From positions 1 to 64,000 of the forward strand of contig SOET01000016.1 of NCBI GenBank assembly GCA_021646465.1: 64,000 bases of DNA, in the 5' to 3' direction. This document shows positions 45,910 to 53,817 of the stretch, piece after piece. Position numbers and translations under genes: made by a program. The DNA is from Candidatus Kuenenia hertensis (lineage in GTDB: Bacteria; Planctomycetota; Brocadiia; Brocadiales; Brocadiaceae). How positions within the stretch are numbered: the first letter of the stretch is position 1; each line of letters starts with the position of its first letter. The notes beneath the pieces are model-generated. The model had not been told where the DNA came from. It searched no databases and was given only the letters and a program-made list of their open reading frames with translations.

Positions 45910-46743
45910 TTAAGGATAAATCCAGATAATTTTTGAGGAATCAATTTCAAACTTGTGTGATCTTTTCTTAATTTCCGTGGTAATGATTTCGATATATTCC
46001 GGCTTTATATCGTCAAACTTTTTATGCATGAAAAATGAAATAAAATTTTCAGAAAGTTTGCTTAATCCGCTATTTTCGAACAATTCTTCCTGTGGTGTAA
46101 CGGAATGCGCTTCATCAAAATTATAGGGAATATGAAATTTCTGTAATACGCGGAAAATTTCCTCTGCACAGATTGTTGAATCAACAATGCCGATATAATC
46201 CTTAAACCTGTTTTGAATAAAATGAGAGATATTATTTTTGTCTCTGATAATAATACAGGCAGTACCGTTAGGAGCAAGCAGCCTCCTGATTTTTAAAAGA
46301 GAATTTTTGTCAGTATCATCACTATTCCAGTTTATACACCCGTATAAGGTATGAATACACAAAATAAAATCGTACATTTTATTGATATCTATAGCATCGA
46401 AATCTCCCAAAAAAATCTCATTCAGATTTTCTGAAAGGACTGATTGATATTTCTTATATTGATATTTCGAGATATCGTTGTAATCTATTTTAATTTTATT
46501 GGGTTGTTCGCGGATTGATTTTAAAATAAACTCGGATCTCTTCCCGTTTCCTCCTCCAATATCCAGCATGGTAAATTCTTTTCTGTAGAACTCTTTTCCA
46601 AAATGTTCCTCCAATTTTGATACAATTTTATCCTTGTAAATTTTGGTATTTGCTATCGTATTTCTCTCAAAAAAATCATGGACGGAAGAAAACCACCTTC
46701 CTTCAGTATAAAGTTCTCTGTATTGTTTAGGATAATTTTCCAT
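45910..46743 (-). CDS. SAM-dependent methyltransferase, class I
   Basis: The 277 residues show motif I as FTMLDIGGGNGKRSEFILKSI near residue 60, a second acidic strand end in IKIDYNDISKYQ, and FDAIDINKMYDFILCIHTLYG for motifs II-III. The substrate is not evident. The gene is single and AT-rich, and its codon use is more AT-biased than that of gene groups on either side, so recent acquisition is possible. The ATG at 46743 is supported by the conserved length only. Confidence 0.78.
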   Translation of the reverse strand: MENYPKQYRELYTEGRWFSSVHDFFERNTIANTKIYKDKIVSKLEEHFGKEFYRKEFTMLDIGGGNGKRSEFILKSIREQPNKIKIDYNDISKYQYKKYQSVLSENLNEIFLGDFDAIDINKMYDFILCIHTLYGCINWNSDDTDKNSLLKIRRLLAPNGTACIIIRDKNNISHFIQNRFKDYIGIVDSTICAEEIFRVLQKFHIPYNFDEAHSVTPQEELFENSGLSKLSENFISFFMHKKFDDIKPEYIEIITTEIKKRSHKFEIDSSKIIWIYP

Positions 46744-46820
46744 GAATGCGGAGATGACTCAATAACCATTAATAAAATTTGACGTCTGCGGTAGGCATAA
46801 AGATAGAATTACAGACCGAA

Positions 46821-47438
46821 TCAATTGAATGAGCGAACGGGACGGACAAAGCGGTTCTTTACGCGCCATCGAGTATTGCCGAGGCTGAAATAGACACTCC
46901 ATACTCCCCCCGAACCGTATATATCGCCGCTCCAAATTCCCCATTGTTTATCATCAAAAACAGGGTCTATGTACAAATTATTCGTCTTGTTTGGTTCAAG
47001 CAGTGACACTGCTTCCTCGAGCGTTGGCAATCGCCAGTCCTGATAACCGGCATATCCCCGATTATTCAGGTTTCTTATCCAGTCCTTTGCACTATTCCAG
47101 CTCACATAGTCGCTGGAACCTGATTGATGCCACATAAGTCCTGTGGCATGGTCTATTACCACGTAGTCCCCATTTAGAGACTTTTTTTCATAGTCATGAC
47201 GAATGGTACTATGTCCGTAAAATCCCCATTCATCCTTTTTCCGTATAAAAACATTCTCCATTGAATGTGCTTGCGAAAGAGACACATTCCTGTAGGACGA
47301 ACGCAGATGTGTAAATGGTGCGGTTTTTCCTGTTTCCTGTTTAATGAATTGTGCCTTGCACTCTGAAACCGGAAAGGCGCAGCCAAAGACAAAAAGAAAT
47401 AGAGTCATAATCAATCTGCTGCGTTTTTTCATTTTCAT
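46821..47438 (-). CDS. Secreted DUF1566 (Lcl-like) protein
   Basis: The 205 residues start with a signal peptide (RLIMTLFLFVFGCAFPVSECKA; the FGCAF segment could be a lipobox). The rest contains a DUF1566 domain: YVVIDHATGLMWHQSGSSDY, WNSAKDWIRNLNNRGYAGYQDWRLPTLEEAVSLLEP, and a C-terminal GIWSGDIYGSGGVWSVYFS and RFVRPVRS. This fold occurs on surface and adhesion proteins. The gene stands alone; its upstream region holds the palindrome cluster at 47575-47627. Confidence 0.85.
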   Translation of the reverse strand: MKMKKRSRLIMTLFLFVFGCAFPVSECKAQFIKQETGKTAPFTHLRSSYRNVSLSQAHSMENVFIRKKDEWGFYGHSTIRHDYEKKSLNGDYVVIDHATGLMWHQSGSSDYVSWNSAKDWIRNLNNRGYAGYQDWRLPTLEEAVSLLEPNKTNNLYIDPVFDDKQWGIWSGDIYGSGGVWSVYFSLGNTRWRVKNRFVRPVRSFN

Positions 47439-47574
47439 ATTTAAGTTTCCACCGTTTTGAGTGAACTATATTTTATTATTGTAGTATTGTAATATCTTTG
47501 CCGTTGTATGCAAAATTTAATTATTTTTCGTATCAAAACCCCCAAATTTTTATCACATGAAACGTCTAACCGCA

Positions 47575-47627
47575 AAAGTGTGTCACTGTGTCAAGTGTGA
47601 CACAAAGTGTGTCATGACACACTTTTT
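47575..47627. promoter_or_regulatory. Cluster of GTGTCA palindromes
   Basis: Within about 50 bp there are five half-sites of the type TGTGTCA or TGACACA. The last two form a perfect 22-bp palindrome (AAAGTGTGTCA and its reverse complement, 47604-47625) followed by more T. A further GTCACAC lies at 47773-47779. The cluster is upstream of the DUF1566 gene (minus strand) and could be an operator array or an intrinsic terminator on the plus strand. Confidence 0.5.
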
Positions 47628-47749
47628 TCGAGGTGCTTTATTTTTACACAAATCCACCCACAAATCTTAACATATAACAAATAGACATGTTATGATATTT
47701 ATAATTTTTACTATAACGCAATTTGGCGTGCGGCATTTATTTTGCTAAT

Positions 47750-47880
47750 TAGTTAAATACAAAGCAAAAATTGTCACACATTTTGAAGAACTCTTAGTGG
47801 GAATGTTGTGGCGATGATTCGGAAAAGGCCGGCTGTCCTAACTCACCTCCTACTCCCCCAGGCAGTCGGCCTTTTTTGTT
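47750..47880 (+). ncRNA. Candidate small RNA with C-rich terminator loop
   Basis: At 47823-47875 a 13-bp stem (AAAAGGCCGGCTG with CAGTCGGCCTTTT, one G-T pair) closes a 27-nt loop that contains TCACCTCCTACTCCCCC and is followed by a T-run. It has the shape of an intrinsic terminator, yet the nearest upstream plus-strand coding gene lies about 2.2 kb away, with only opposite-strand genes between, so an independent short transcript is likely. The loop word CACCTCCT matches the anti-Shine-Dalgarno sequence and could pair with ribosome binding sites of mRNAs. The 5' end is not defined. Confidence 0.4.
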
Positions 47881-47989
47881 TCCCTGTTTTCCATACTCTT
47901 TTCTATTGTAAACAAAAATGCACCTTGACACGGAAAATCGAACTGTTACTATTGCGGCAAATAGGGGTTTTACTATAAAGGGGAGTTCG

Positions 47990-48066
47990 GGAGTTAAAGA
48001 GTTTTGGAGTTAAGGAGTTAAGGAGTTCAGGAGTTCAGGAGTTTAGGAGTTTAGGAGATAAAGAAC
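47990..48066 (+). repeat. GGAGTT simple-repeat tract at the left edge of the CRISPR locus
   Basis: About eight near copies of an 8-9 bp unit (GGAGTTAA, GGAGTTCA, GGAGTTTA). The complementary AACTCC form appears at 63684-63730 beyond the CRISPR array, so the locus is bracketed by the same sequence in opposite orientation. Confidence 0.75.
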
Positions 48067-48155
48067 CAGAAGACAAAAGACATGAAGGCCCCGATAATTA
48101 TATGTGCAAAACTCCTCAACATGTTCCTTATTCTTTTCTCTTACACAGTGGAAAC

Positions 48156-48335
48156 ATGAATACTCTATCCTCTGATACCTGCCCTGAAATCGCACGGCTT
48201 CATGTTGAATTACTCCGCAAAGCGCCTTTATTTCAAAAATTACAGATGGTTACCTCATTGGTAGGACCACTCGCTACCTATCCTGGCAGGGCATCTGTGA
48301 ACACTACTCAAATAAGACATTGGAGAAACGCATAG
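48156..48335 (+). pseudogene. Fragment of a small conserved protein
   Basis: From the ATG at 48156 the frame reads SSDTCPEIARLHVELLRKAP and LFQKLQMVTSL. This resembles the N-terminus of a small family (EIxxLQxELLRxAPPxxKL) often found beside nucleotidyltransferase genes. The rest of that family pattern is missing, and the frame ends in RHWRNA just as the next frame begins. It is probably a remnant. I could not assign a function. Confidence 0.35.
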
Positions 48336-48403
48336 AACGCTTTCTTTTTCTTCTTTATAACGATGATATAATGGCGAAAAGAGTCGCAACCCTGCTTATA
48401 CAG

Positions 48404-48735
48404 AAAAGTCAGTCAGAGATGGGTAATTGGAAATCACAATTTGTGATATCCAATAAAGGGAAAATGGGATTGAGAAAAATACTCTATTCTTTCACTGAAA
48501 ATGGAGTGCTATGCTATCAAACGTCTTAAATAGTGAACGGGCAATTGCAGTAAATATACAAATAATGAGAATCTTTACGAAACTTCATGAAATGTTGACA
48601 ACTCATAAAGAATTGATACAGAAAATTGAAGAGATTGAAAAGAAGTATGATTATCAATTTAAAGTAGTATTTAATGCTGTAAAACAGTTAACAGAACCTC
48701 CAAAGAAATCAGGGAAAAGAACAGGTTTTAAGTAA
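48404..48735 (+). pseudogene. Frameshifted 3' part of an ORF6N-domain protein
   Basis: The first frame reads WKSQFVISNKGKMGLRKILYSFTENGV and then fails; the second frame continues MLSNVLNSERAIAVNIQIMR and KLHEMLTTHKELIQKIEEIE with the tail FKVVFNAVKQL. Together these match the C-terminal half of ORF6N/KilA-N-like proteins, where FTEQGVAMLSNVLNSERAI is continuous. Loss of one base near 48508 explains the shift (GTG-GCT-ATG became GTG-CT-ATG). The N-terminal DNA-binding part is absent. ORF6N genes are typical of phage and mobile elements, so this is a scrap of a former insertion next to the cas genes. Confidence 0.7.
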
Positions 48736-48744
48736 GGTTGTACA

Positions 48745-48822
48745 ATGGGGATTGAGAAAACAGAGATATGGCTAACCTGTGAAAATACCAAGTACGATAT
48801 TCATGTTAAATGGCTGAAATAA
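48745..48822 (+). CDS. Short open frame upstream of cas3'
   Basis: A 25-residue frame (MGIEKTEIWLTCENTKYDIH...) ends 12 bp before the cas3' start. It has no strong ribosome site and no known family. It may be a leader peptide or just the remnant of a mobile gene; I report it only because it immediately precedes the cas operon. Confidence 0.2.
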   Translation: MGIEKTEIWLTCENTKYDIHVKWLK

Positions 48823-48834
48823 AGGGTGGGTGAA

Positions 48835-50397
48835 ATGATTTCAATAATGCCGAGGAAAATTAAAGAGCTAAAAGGACTGCGCCCCTTTCAAAAAGAAACC
48901 TTAGATACCCTCCATTCTGATGCACAACTAATTATCGTTGAGGCCCCTGTCGGCTCTGGCAAGAGTCATATTGTAAGGCAAATTACTGATAACTGGCATG
49001 GAGCTGTCGTCCTTACTTATCCCACCAGAATACTGATGGACGCCCAAAGATGGACATTAAAAGGCGATTTCCCTGGGTCCGTAATGTGGCCGGAAGAAAC
49101 AGGGGTTCCGCAAAATAATGCCCCTACGATTTTTTATTATTCAACGGATGCCTTAGTCTCTTTCTTAAAGCAGCAGAAAAAGGATTATCGCCTTGACAGG
49201 AGTGAACTGTTGGATACCGTGCTGCATCAGCAGTTTTGGGCGAGCAAGAGAAATATTATGGTAACCTCTCCAGATGTCCTCCATCTTTTGATAAATCTGA
49301 GAGCATATAGAGGGGCAGAACGGATAAAGACATTCTTAAACGGATCGGTAGTTGTATTTGATGAGTTTCACCTATATGTCGGACTAAAGAATTTCCCAAA
49401 GCTTTTGGATAATCTCTTTGAAAGTGGAATTAACAAGATTCTTCTCCTTTCTGCAACGTCTGTATCTTCCGAAGAACTACAAAAGATTTTTGACAAATAT
49501 AAAACATGCCATATTGATTTTAGCGATTCCATCGGTGGTGATGAAGACAAAATATTCAACCATCCCTTAACCCTTGAATTTATAAATTGCCGTTATACAA
49601 AACGAAATGAGTTAATAGCAGTTTTACAGAAATATATTCCGATTTTACCTAAACCATTGGCAATCATACTGGATTCAGTCTTCAGATTAAGGCTTATAAT
49701 GCCTTTGCTCAAGGAAGCGTTCGGAAGTCAATGGAGTGTTATCGAATACAGCGGCTTTCATAAGGATAATTATTCCCTTGACGAAAGGACTATTCTTATT
49801 GGCACATCGTCAATTGAGGTCGGCATTAATATGGTCTTTAAAAGCCTTATTACCGAAGCGTCTTACTGGACGTCGGCAGTGCAAAGGATCGGGAGGGTCG
49901 GAAGGTTTTGCGATGGCAAGGTAATCGTATTGACTACAAAGAACATGGAGCCTTACATCTCTTTAAAAAATATCATTTCACGCGATGAGTTAGAAAGCGG
50001 CATCCTAAAATCAGCATTAAAAGATATAAAGATGACCCATGTCTGCGGCGATATGTTCAGGGGAGACAGCTATCCCTTTATTGTTTATGATACCGAATCT
50101 AAAAGACTTTCAACTTATACAGAATCAATATTCTCAATGTACACTCCTGAGAAATGTATTGATGACTGGCAGTGTTTAAATATTCAGGAAAAGGAAAAGC
50201 AACTCAGAAAATATGTCAATAATGATGCGATGGTTTCTGATATATTGCTTAGAGATAGACTAATTCCATTCATGGGATTAATAGCGGGTCGTCTGAGAGA
50301 TAAATATGAAAAGATTAGCGTTCATGCTGAGGATGATGAACTTACCATTCTCTGTGAAGATTCAAACAAGCCGTATTATTTTGAAAGGAGCCGTTGA
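48835..50397 (+). CDS. cas3: Type I-D Cas3' helicase
   Basis: I start at the ATG at 48835 (GGGTGGG upstream); a GTG three codons earlier is the alternative. The roughly 520 residues form a superfamily 2 helicase only: LRPFQKETLD (Q motif), Walker A VEAPVGSGKSHIV, VLTYPTR (Ia), Walker B VVFDEFHLY (DEFH instead of DEAH), LLLSATS (III) and SAVQRIGRVGR (VI). There is no HD nuclease domain; as in type I-D, the HD domain is in Cas10d, the next gene. It unwinds target DNA after Cascade binding. The stop overlaps the cas10d start (TGATG), so the two are translated together. Confidence 0.88.
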   Translation: MISIMPRKIKELKGLRPFQKETLDTLHSDAQLIIVEAPVGSGKSHIVRQITDNWHGAVVLTYPTRILMDAQRWTLKGDFPGSVMWPEETGVPQNNAPTIFYYSTDALVSFLKQQKKDYRLDRSELLDTVLHQQFWASKRNIMVTSPDVLHLLINLRAYRGAERIKTFLNGSVVVFDEFHLYVGLKNFPKLLDNLFESGINKILLLSATSVSSEELQKIFDKYKTCHIDFSDSIGGDEDKIFNHPLTLEFINCRYTKRNELIAVLQKYIPILPKPLAIILDSVFRLRLIMPLLKEAFGSQWSVIEYSGFHKDNYSLDERTILIGTSSIEVGINMVFKSLITEASYWTSAVQRIGRVGRFCDGKVIVLTTKNMEPYISLKNIISRDELESGILKSALKDIKMTHVCGDMFRGDSYPFIVYDTESKRLSTYTESIFSMYTPEKCIDDWQCLNIQEKEKQLRKYVNNDAMVSDILLRDRLIPFMGLIAGRLRDKYEKISVHAEDDELTILCEDSNKPYYFERSR

Positions 50398-52979
50398 TGC
50401 TTGCAACTGATGAAATAAAAGCCATTTTAAAGCCTCAATTCGGTTTTCTTGGCAAAGGCGGAGAATTCAAAGCCGAGCCTTTATGGGTTCATGCCTTTAC
50501 ATTATGGAGTGTTACCTCTCAGATTATAAAATTTATACCCCGCTTTAACGACAGAGAGAGGAGGCTTCTTGAAATTACCGTTTTAATCCATGACATCGGC
50601 AAAATGACTGAAAAAAATCAGGCTGTCCTAACGGGTCAGGCTGAAGGAAAAGTCAGACATACACAAACAAAAGAACAGATTAAGGAGTATTTTGAAGATA
50701 ATACCCTCATTGAACAGATTGGACTCTCAGAAGCCGATATTGATTTTATTTACCACGCACATCTTCATCATGCGCTTCCGGAAGAGGCGTTAAAAACTGC
50801 TCCGCCCTCTTTTGCGGTATATGCAGATATTGTCAGATATGCAGATTGGCTTGCATCAATGGAAAGATTAGATAGAAGGCAGGTGCAGCAAATTTCCAGC
50901 AAACTGGATCCGTTTTGCCAGATAACCGCAGTTCATATCTCAAGACCTGAAGGGCCTTCCAATTACCTGCTCTTTGATACAGTATTTAATACTTATAAAG
51001 AAATGGGATGGGATGCGCTGCTTGTTTTGCCAGACAGCCTGCTGCTCATCGCTCCTAAAACAGTACAATATCCAGAGAAAAAAGGGGTTGTAAAAGAATT
51101 TCAACAGACTTTGATAAGCCGATCCCTATTATTACAGAAACCAAATCCAACCAACTTTGCCTCCGTGCTGTTAGCTGGGGAATCTGCAAAAAATCCGCGC
51201 CTGTATCTTGAGACACATCAAGACTACTTAAAAGATGCCCTTGCTGATTTTGAGCGGGCACCATCTTTCTTCTTTAAATTATTAATAGAAATGTTGGACA
51301 ATTCCGGCAGGCTTACAATGGATATAAAGGAAAAGTATCCAGTCCTTGATATTTTAAAGGGACTGTGTGGTACAAGAGGGATTCCCATTGCCAGAAGGAA
51401 ATGGACAGACACGGGAGGAACAACTACCGAACCGTTAAAGGAAATGTTAAAAGAGATTTATGGGGCAATCTCTTTAACAAAGGTGATACCATCCGAAATT
51501 TTAACTACTGAAGAATCGGATGCTGATTTAAAGAAAATAAGCCCTGATAAATTATTTGAAATTTTAATTAGTGTGTCTGAGAAACTTTATCCTGTTATTA
51601 AGCAAGACGTCTTCAGTGAAGAAATCGAGTCGCTCATCAGTATGGAAGAGGAAATAGATTTTAAGGATTTGGCAATAAAACGGTTTGAGAAATATAAAGA
51701 ATATAAATCTACCCAAAACCCCGAACATGGGATATGTGAGAGTTGTGGTTTTACACAGGCATTTCCGACACAAAAGTCTTTAAGTTTCCCCGGCGGCAAA
51801 CGATGGGGATTTTCTCAGATAAGCGCTCACACTGACAGCGCAAGGGCAACTTGCACTTTGTGTGCCTATGATACGATGGTGTTCAGATACGGCATATCAG
51901 AGAGCAAAAACCCTATCTATATCAGGATTGAGTCCAAAACAGCGGATATATGGCGTTTATACGATGAGATAACAAAATTAGTACAGAAACTCGATGCCGC
52001 TTTTTACAATCCCTATACGCTGGAGACCCTGGATCAAAAAAAAGATTATGGCTTTCTACCGCTTCCCAGAAACTTTAAAATGCCTCAGATTAAAGAACCA
52101 AAATATATATCACAGCCTTTTACCAGCATCAGAGGGTATATTATTCCCGTTTCCCGCGCCGAGAGTTCCGAAAGCCCAAAAGACTTACGCGCAAGATATT
52201 TGTGCCTGTATGCCCTGTTGAAAATGATGGGTTTTGATACGCATATCGGCTTTGAGGAACAGAACGGACTCTTTGGCGATAACCCTGTTGCAAGGCACGG
52301 AGAAGATTATGAAAGTCTTTATTATAGGGGATTGGCAATTAAATACTTAGCCAATCTTTTAGGCGGAGAAAAGAAAACAAAGCAAAATGCCCATGTACTT
52401 GCTGAAACGATCTTAACCAGAAGCCCCTCCGTTGCCTTAACAAAAATTGGAGATGCATCAGAAGATAAAAAAATAAAAAAGGAACAGGCTGCCAATATTG
52501 TTGAAACTTTAATTAAAGGCAATTTCAGATTTAGGAAAACAAAAAATGGAGGTGAATATACTATGAGAGAACTGCTTAAAGATGCTGCATTTTTTGCAGA
52601 AGGTATTCCGTCTTTTATATGGAGCGGCGATGACCATAAGGCATGGATTTCAAACGCATCAAAGCATCTGATTACAAAACCCGTGTCCAAGACAATGAAC
52701 TGCATCCTTCAAGGCGATGACTTTGAGAACGCCTTTGCAAAATTTCTGTCATTGATAAAAGAAGATATATCGGGCGACAAGACAAAAGAAGGATCGCTTG
52801 CCAAAGTGGATGTGGGAGATCTTAAAGTCTTCGTGGAAAATGCAAAAGAAATACTAAGCCGCTACTATGCTTTAAGGCAGTCTGATATATCCGCCTTTAT
52901 TCAGGCAAAAAATGCCCTTTTGTCGTCTATCTATTTACTAAAACGCTATCCAAATATAAAGGAGGTCGTAAATGAGTAA
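50397..52979 (+). CDS. cas10d: Type I-D large subunit Cas10d (Csc3) with HD nuclease
   Basis: The ATG at 50397 overlaps the cas3' stop, with AAAGGAG upstream; the product has 860 residues. The N-terminal HD nuclease has WVHAFTLWSV, ITVLIHDIGKM (His65-Asp66), IYHAHLHHALPEE and RYADWLAS. A palm-like middle region includes a zinc finger (ESCGFTQAF ... RATCTLCAYD). The C-terminal 138 residues are all-helical and begin at Met723, preceded by its own GGAGGTGA, which matches internal production of Cas11d. It is the type I-D signature gene: it recognises the PAM and cuts DNA through HD. Its 3' end overlaps csc2 by 8 bp. Confidence 0.9.
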   Translation: MLATDEIKAILKPQFGFLGKGGEFKAEPLWVHAFTLWSVTSQIIKFIPRFNDRERRLLEITVLIHDIGKMTEKNQAVLTGQAEGKVRHTQTKEQIKEYFEDNTLIEQIGLSEADIDFIYHAHLHHALPEEALKTAPPSFAVYADIVRYADWLASMERLDRRQVQQISSKLDPFCQITAVHISRPEGPSNYLLFDTVFNTYKEMGWDALLVLPDSLLLIAPKTVQYPEKKGVVKEFQQTLISRSLLLQKPNPTNFASVLLAGESAKNPRLYLETHQDYLKDALADFERAPSFFFKLLIEMLDNSGRLTMDIKEKYPVLDILKGLCGTRGIPIARRKWTDTGGTTTEPLKEMLKEIYGAISLTKVIPSEILTTEESDADLKKISPDKLFEILISVSEKLYPVIKQDVFSEEIESLISMEEEIDFKDLAIKRFEKYKEYKSTQNPEHGICESCGFTQAFPTQKSLSFPGGKRWGFSQISAHTDSARATCTLCAYDTMVFRYGISESKNPIYIRIESKTADIWRLYDEITKLVQKLDAAFYNPYTLETLDQKKDYGFLPLPRNFKMPQIKEPKYISQPFTSIRGYIIPVSRAESSESPKDLRARYLCLYALLKMMGFDTHIGFEEQNGLFGDNPVARHGEDYESLYYRGLAIKYLANLLGGEKKTKQNAHVLAETILTRSPSVALTKIGDASEDKKIKKEQAANIVETLIKGNFRFRKTKNGGEYTMRELLKDAAFFAEGIPSFIWSGDDHKAWISNASKHLITKPVSKTMNCILQGDDFENAFAKFLSLIKEDISGDKTKEGSLAKVDVGDLKVFVENAKEILSRYYALRQSDISAFIQAKNALLSSIYLLKRYPNIKEVVNE
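52563..52979 (+). CDS. cas11d: Internal in-frame start: predicted Cas11d small subunit
   Basis: An ATG at 52563, in the cas10d frame (codon 723), is preceded at 7 bp by GGAGGTGA (52548-52555), the best Shine-Dalgarno sequence in the gene. Translation from there gives 138 helical residues (MRELLKDAAFFAEGIPSFIW ... LLKRYPNIKEVVNE). In type I-D systems the small Cascade subunit is known to be made from an internal start near the 3' end of cas10d. The location and size fit. Expression as a separate protein is an inference. Confidence 0.72.
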   Translation: MRELLKDAAFFAEGIPSFIWSGDDHKAWISNASKHLITKPVSKTMNCILQGDDFENAFAKFLSLIKEDISGDKTKEGSLAKVDVGDLKVFVENAKEILSRYYALRQSDISAFIQAKNALLSSIYLLKRYPNIKEVVNE

Positions 52980-53817
52980 CTTTCTTGAAAAACCATCGCT
53001 TTTAAGCAAAGGTGTTTATCTCCAGCTTGTTGTAGACATGAAACTTCTGGACGATGCAATAATCCGCAGCAACGAACCTGAAGAGGTCTTAACCCACCAT
53101 TATGAGGCATTGGGAAATAGGTTTGTTATCCCATGGCGCAAGGTGAAGGGCAAGTTGAGGAGGTTGGTATTGGAAAAGCAGAGGGGTTATAACATACAGC
53201 CTGACTGCGCCCTTAAAGATGATCTATGCCTTCAATGTCCTTCCTGTCTGCTCTTTGGAGGCACTGGAGAGACCAGTTCAAAAAAAATGCAGTATAACAT
53301 TCTCTCCCGCGTGCTCGGAGAAACATTCATATCCACTAATACAGTTGAGAACATTCAAAACTATACTCAAAACGCCGTCGGCGAAAAAGACCTTATGACC
53401 GGACAGGCTCTTATGACAATCCTTACGGTACCAAAGGAAACAGTGTTTAAGGGCGTCGTTACTATTAAAGACCCTACAAAGGAGATGGTATCCGTTATTG
53501 CTGATAATTTGAAAAGACTGACAAGAATCGGGGCAAGAAGCGTTGAATGGGGGCGTGTGGAGACAAACATTGTTGACTACAAACTGTCTGACAGAGAAGA
53601 TATCAGTGTATATAACCTCTTACAGAATCAGACTCAACAACCTACACAAAACAATCTCTCCGGTTTCATCTCAGATTTGCCGGCTGTTAATACAGCTTAT
53701 ACAACATTAAATAATCAAATACCCGAACTCTTGAAAGACCTTATAGAAAGGCGTTCTCCCAAAAAGGATAAAAAATCCAAAACCAAAGGAGAAGAGCAAG
53801 AGACAGGAGGGGAATAG
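52972..53817 (+). CDS. csc2: Type I-D Cascade backbone subunit Cas7 (Csc2)
   Basis: The 281 residues match Csc2: N-terminal LLSKGVYLQLVVDMKLLDDAIIRS, the RNA-binding RRM core with NRFVIPWRKVKGKLRR, a Cys-rich insertion LCLQCPSCLLFGGTGE, and the ARSVEWGRVETNIV segment. The C-terminus ends in a Lys/Glu-rich tail (RRSPKKDKKSKTKGEEQE). Several copies coat the crRNA spacer. AGGAGG lies 8 bp upstream of the ATG inside the cas10d end. The next gene starts directly after its stop (TAGATG). Confidence 0.9.
   Translation: MSNFLEKPSLLSKGVYLQLVVDMKLLDDAIIRSNEPEEVLTHHYEALGNRFVIPWRKVKGKLRRLVLEKQRGYNIQPDCALKDDLCLQCPSCLLFGGTGETSSKKMQYNILSRVLGETFISTNTVENIQNYTQNAVGEKDLMTGQALMTILTVPKETVFKGVVTIKDPTKEMVSVIADNLKRLTRIGARSVEWGRVETNIVDYKLSDREDISVYNLLQNQTQQPTQNNLSGFISDLPAVNTAYTTLNNQIPELLKDLIERRSPKKDKKSKTKGEEQETGGE

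Noticed and set aside
47823-47877. Simple reading as a terminator of an upstream plus-strand gene
   Set aside because: The nearest upstream plus-strand gene ends at 45644 and the genes between are on the minus strand, so an independent transcript is more likely, although not proven.
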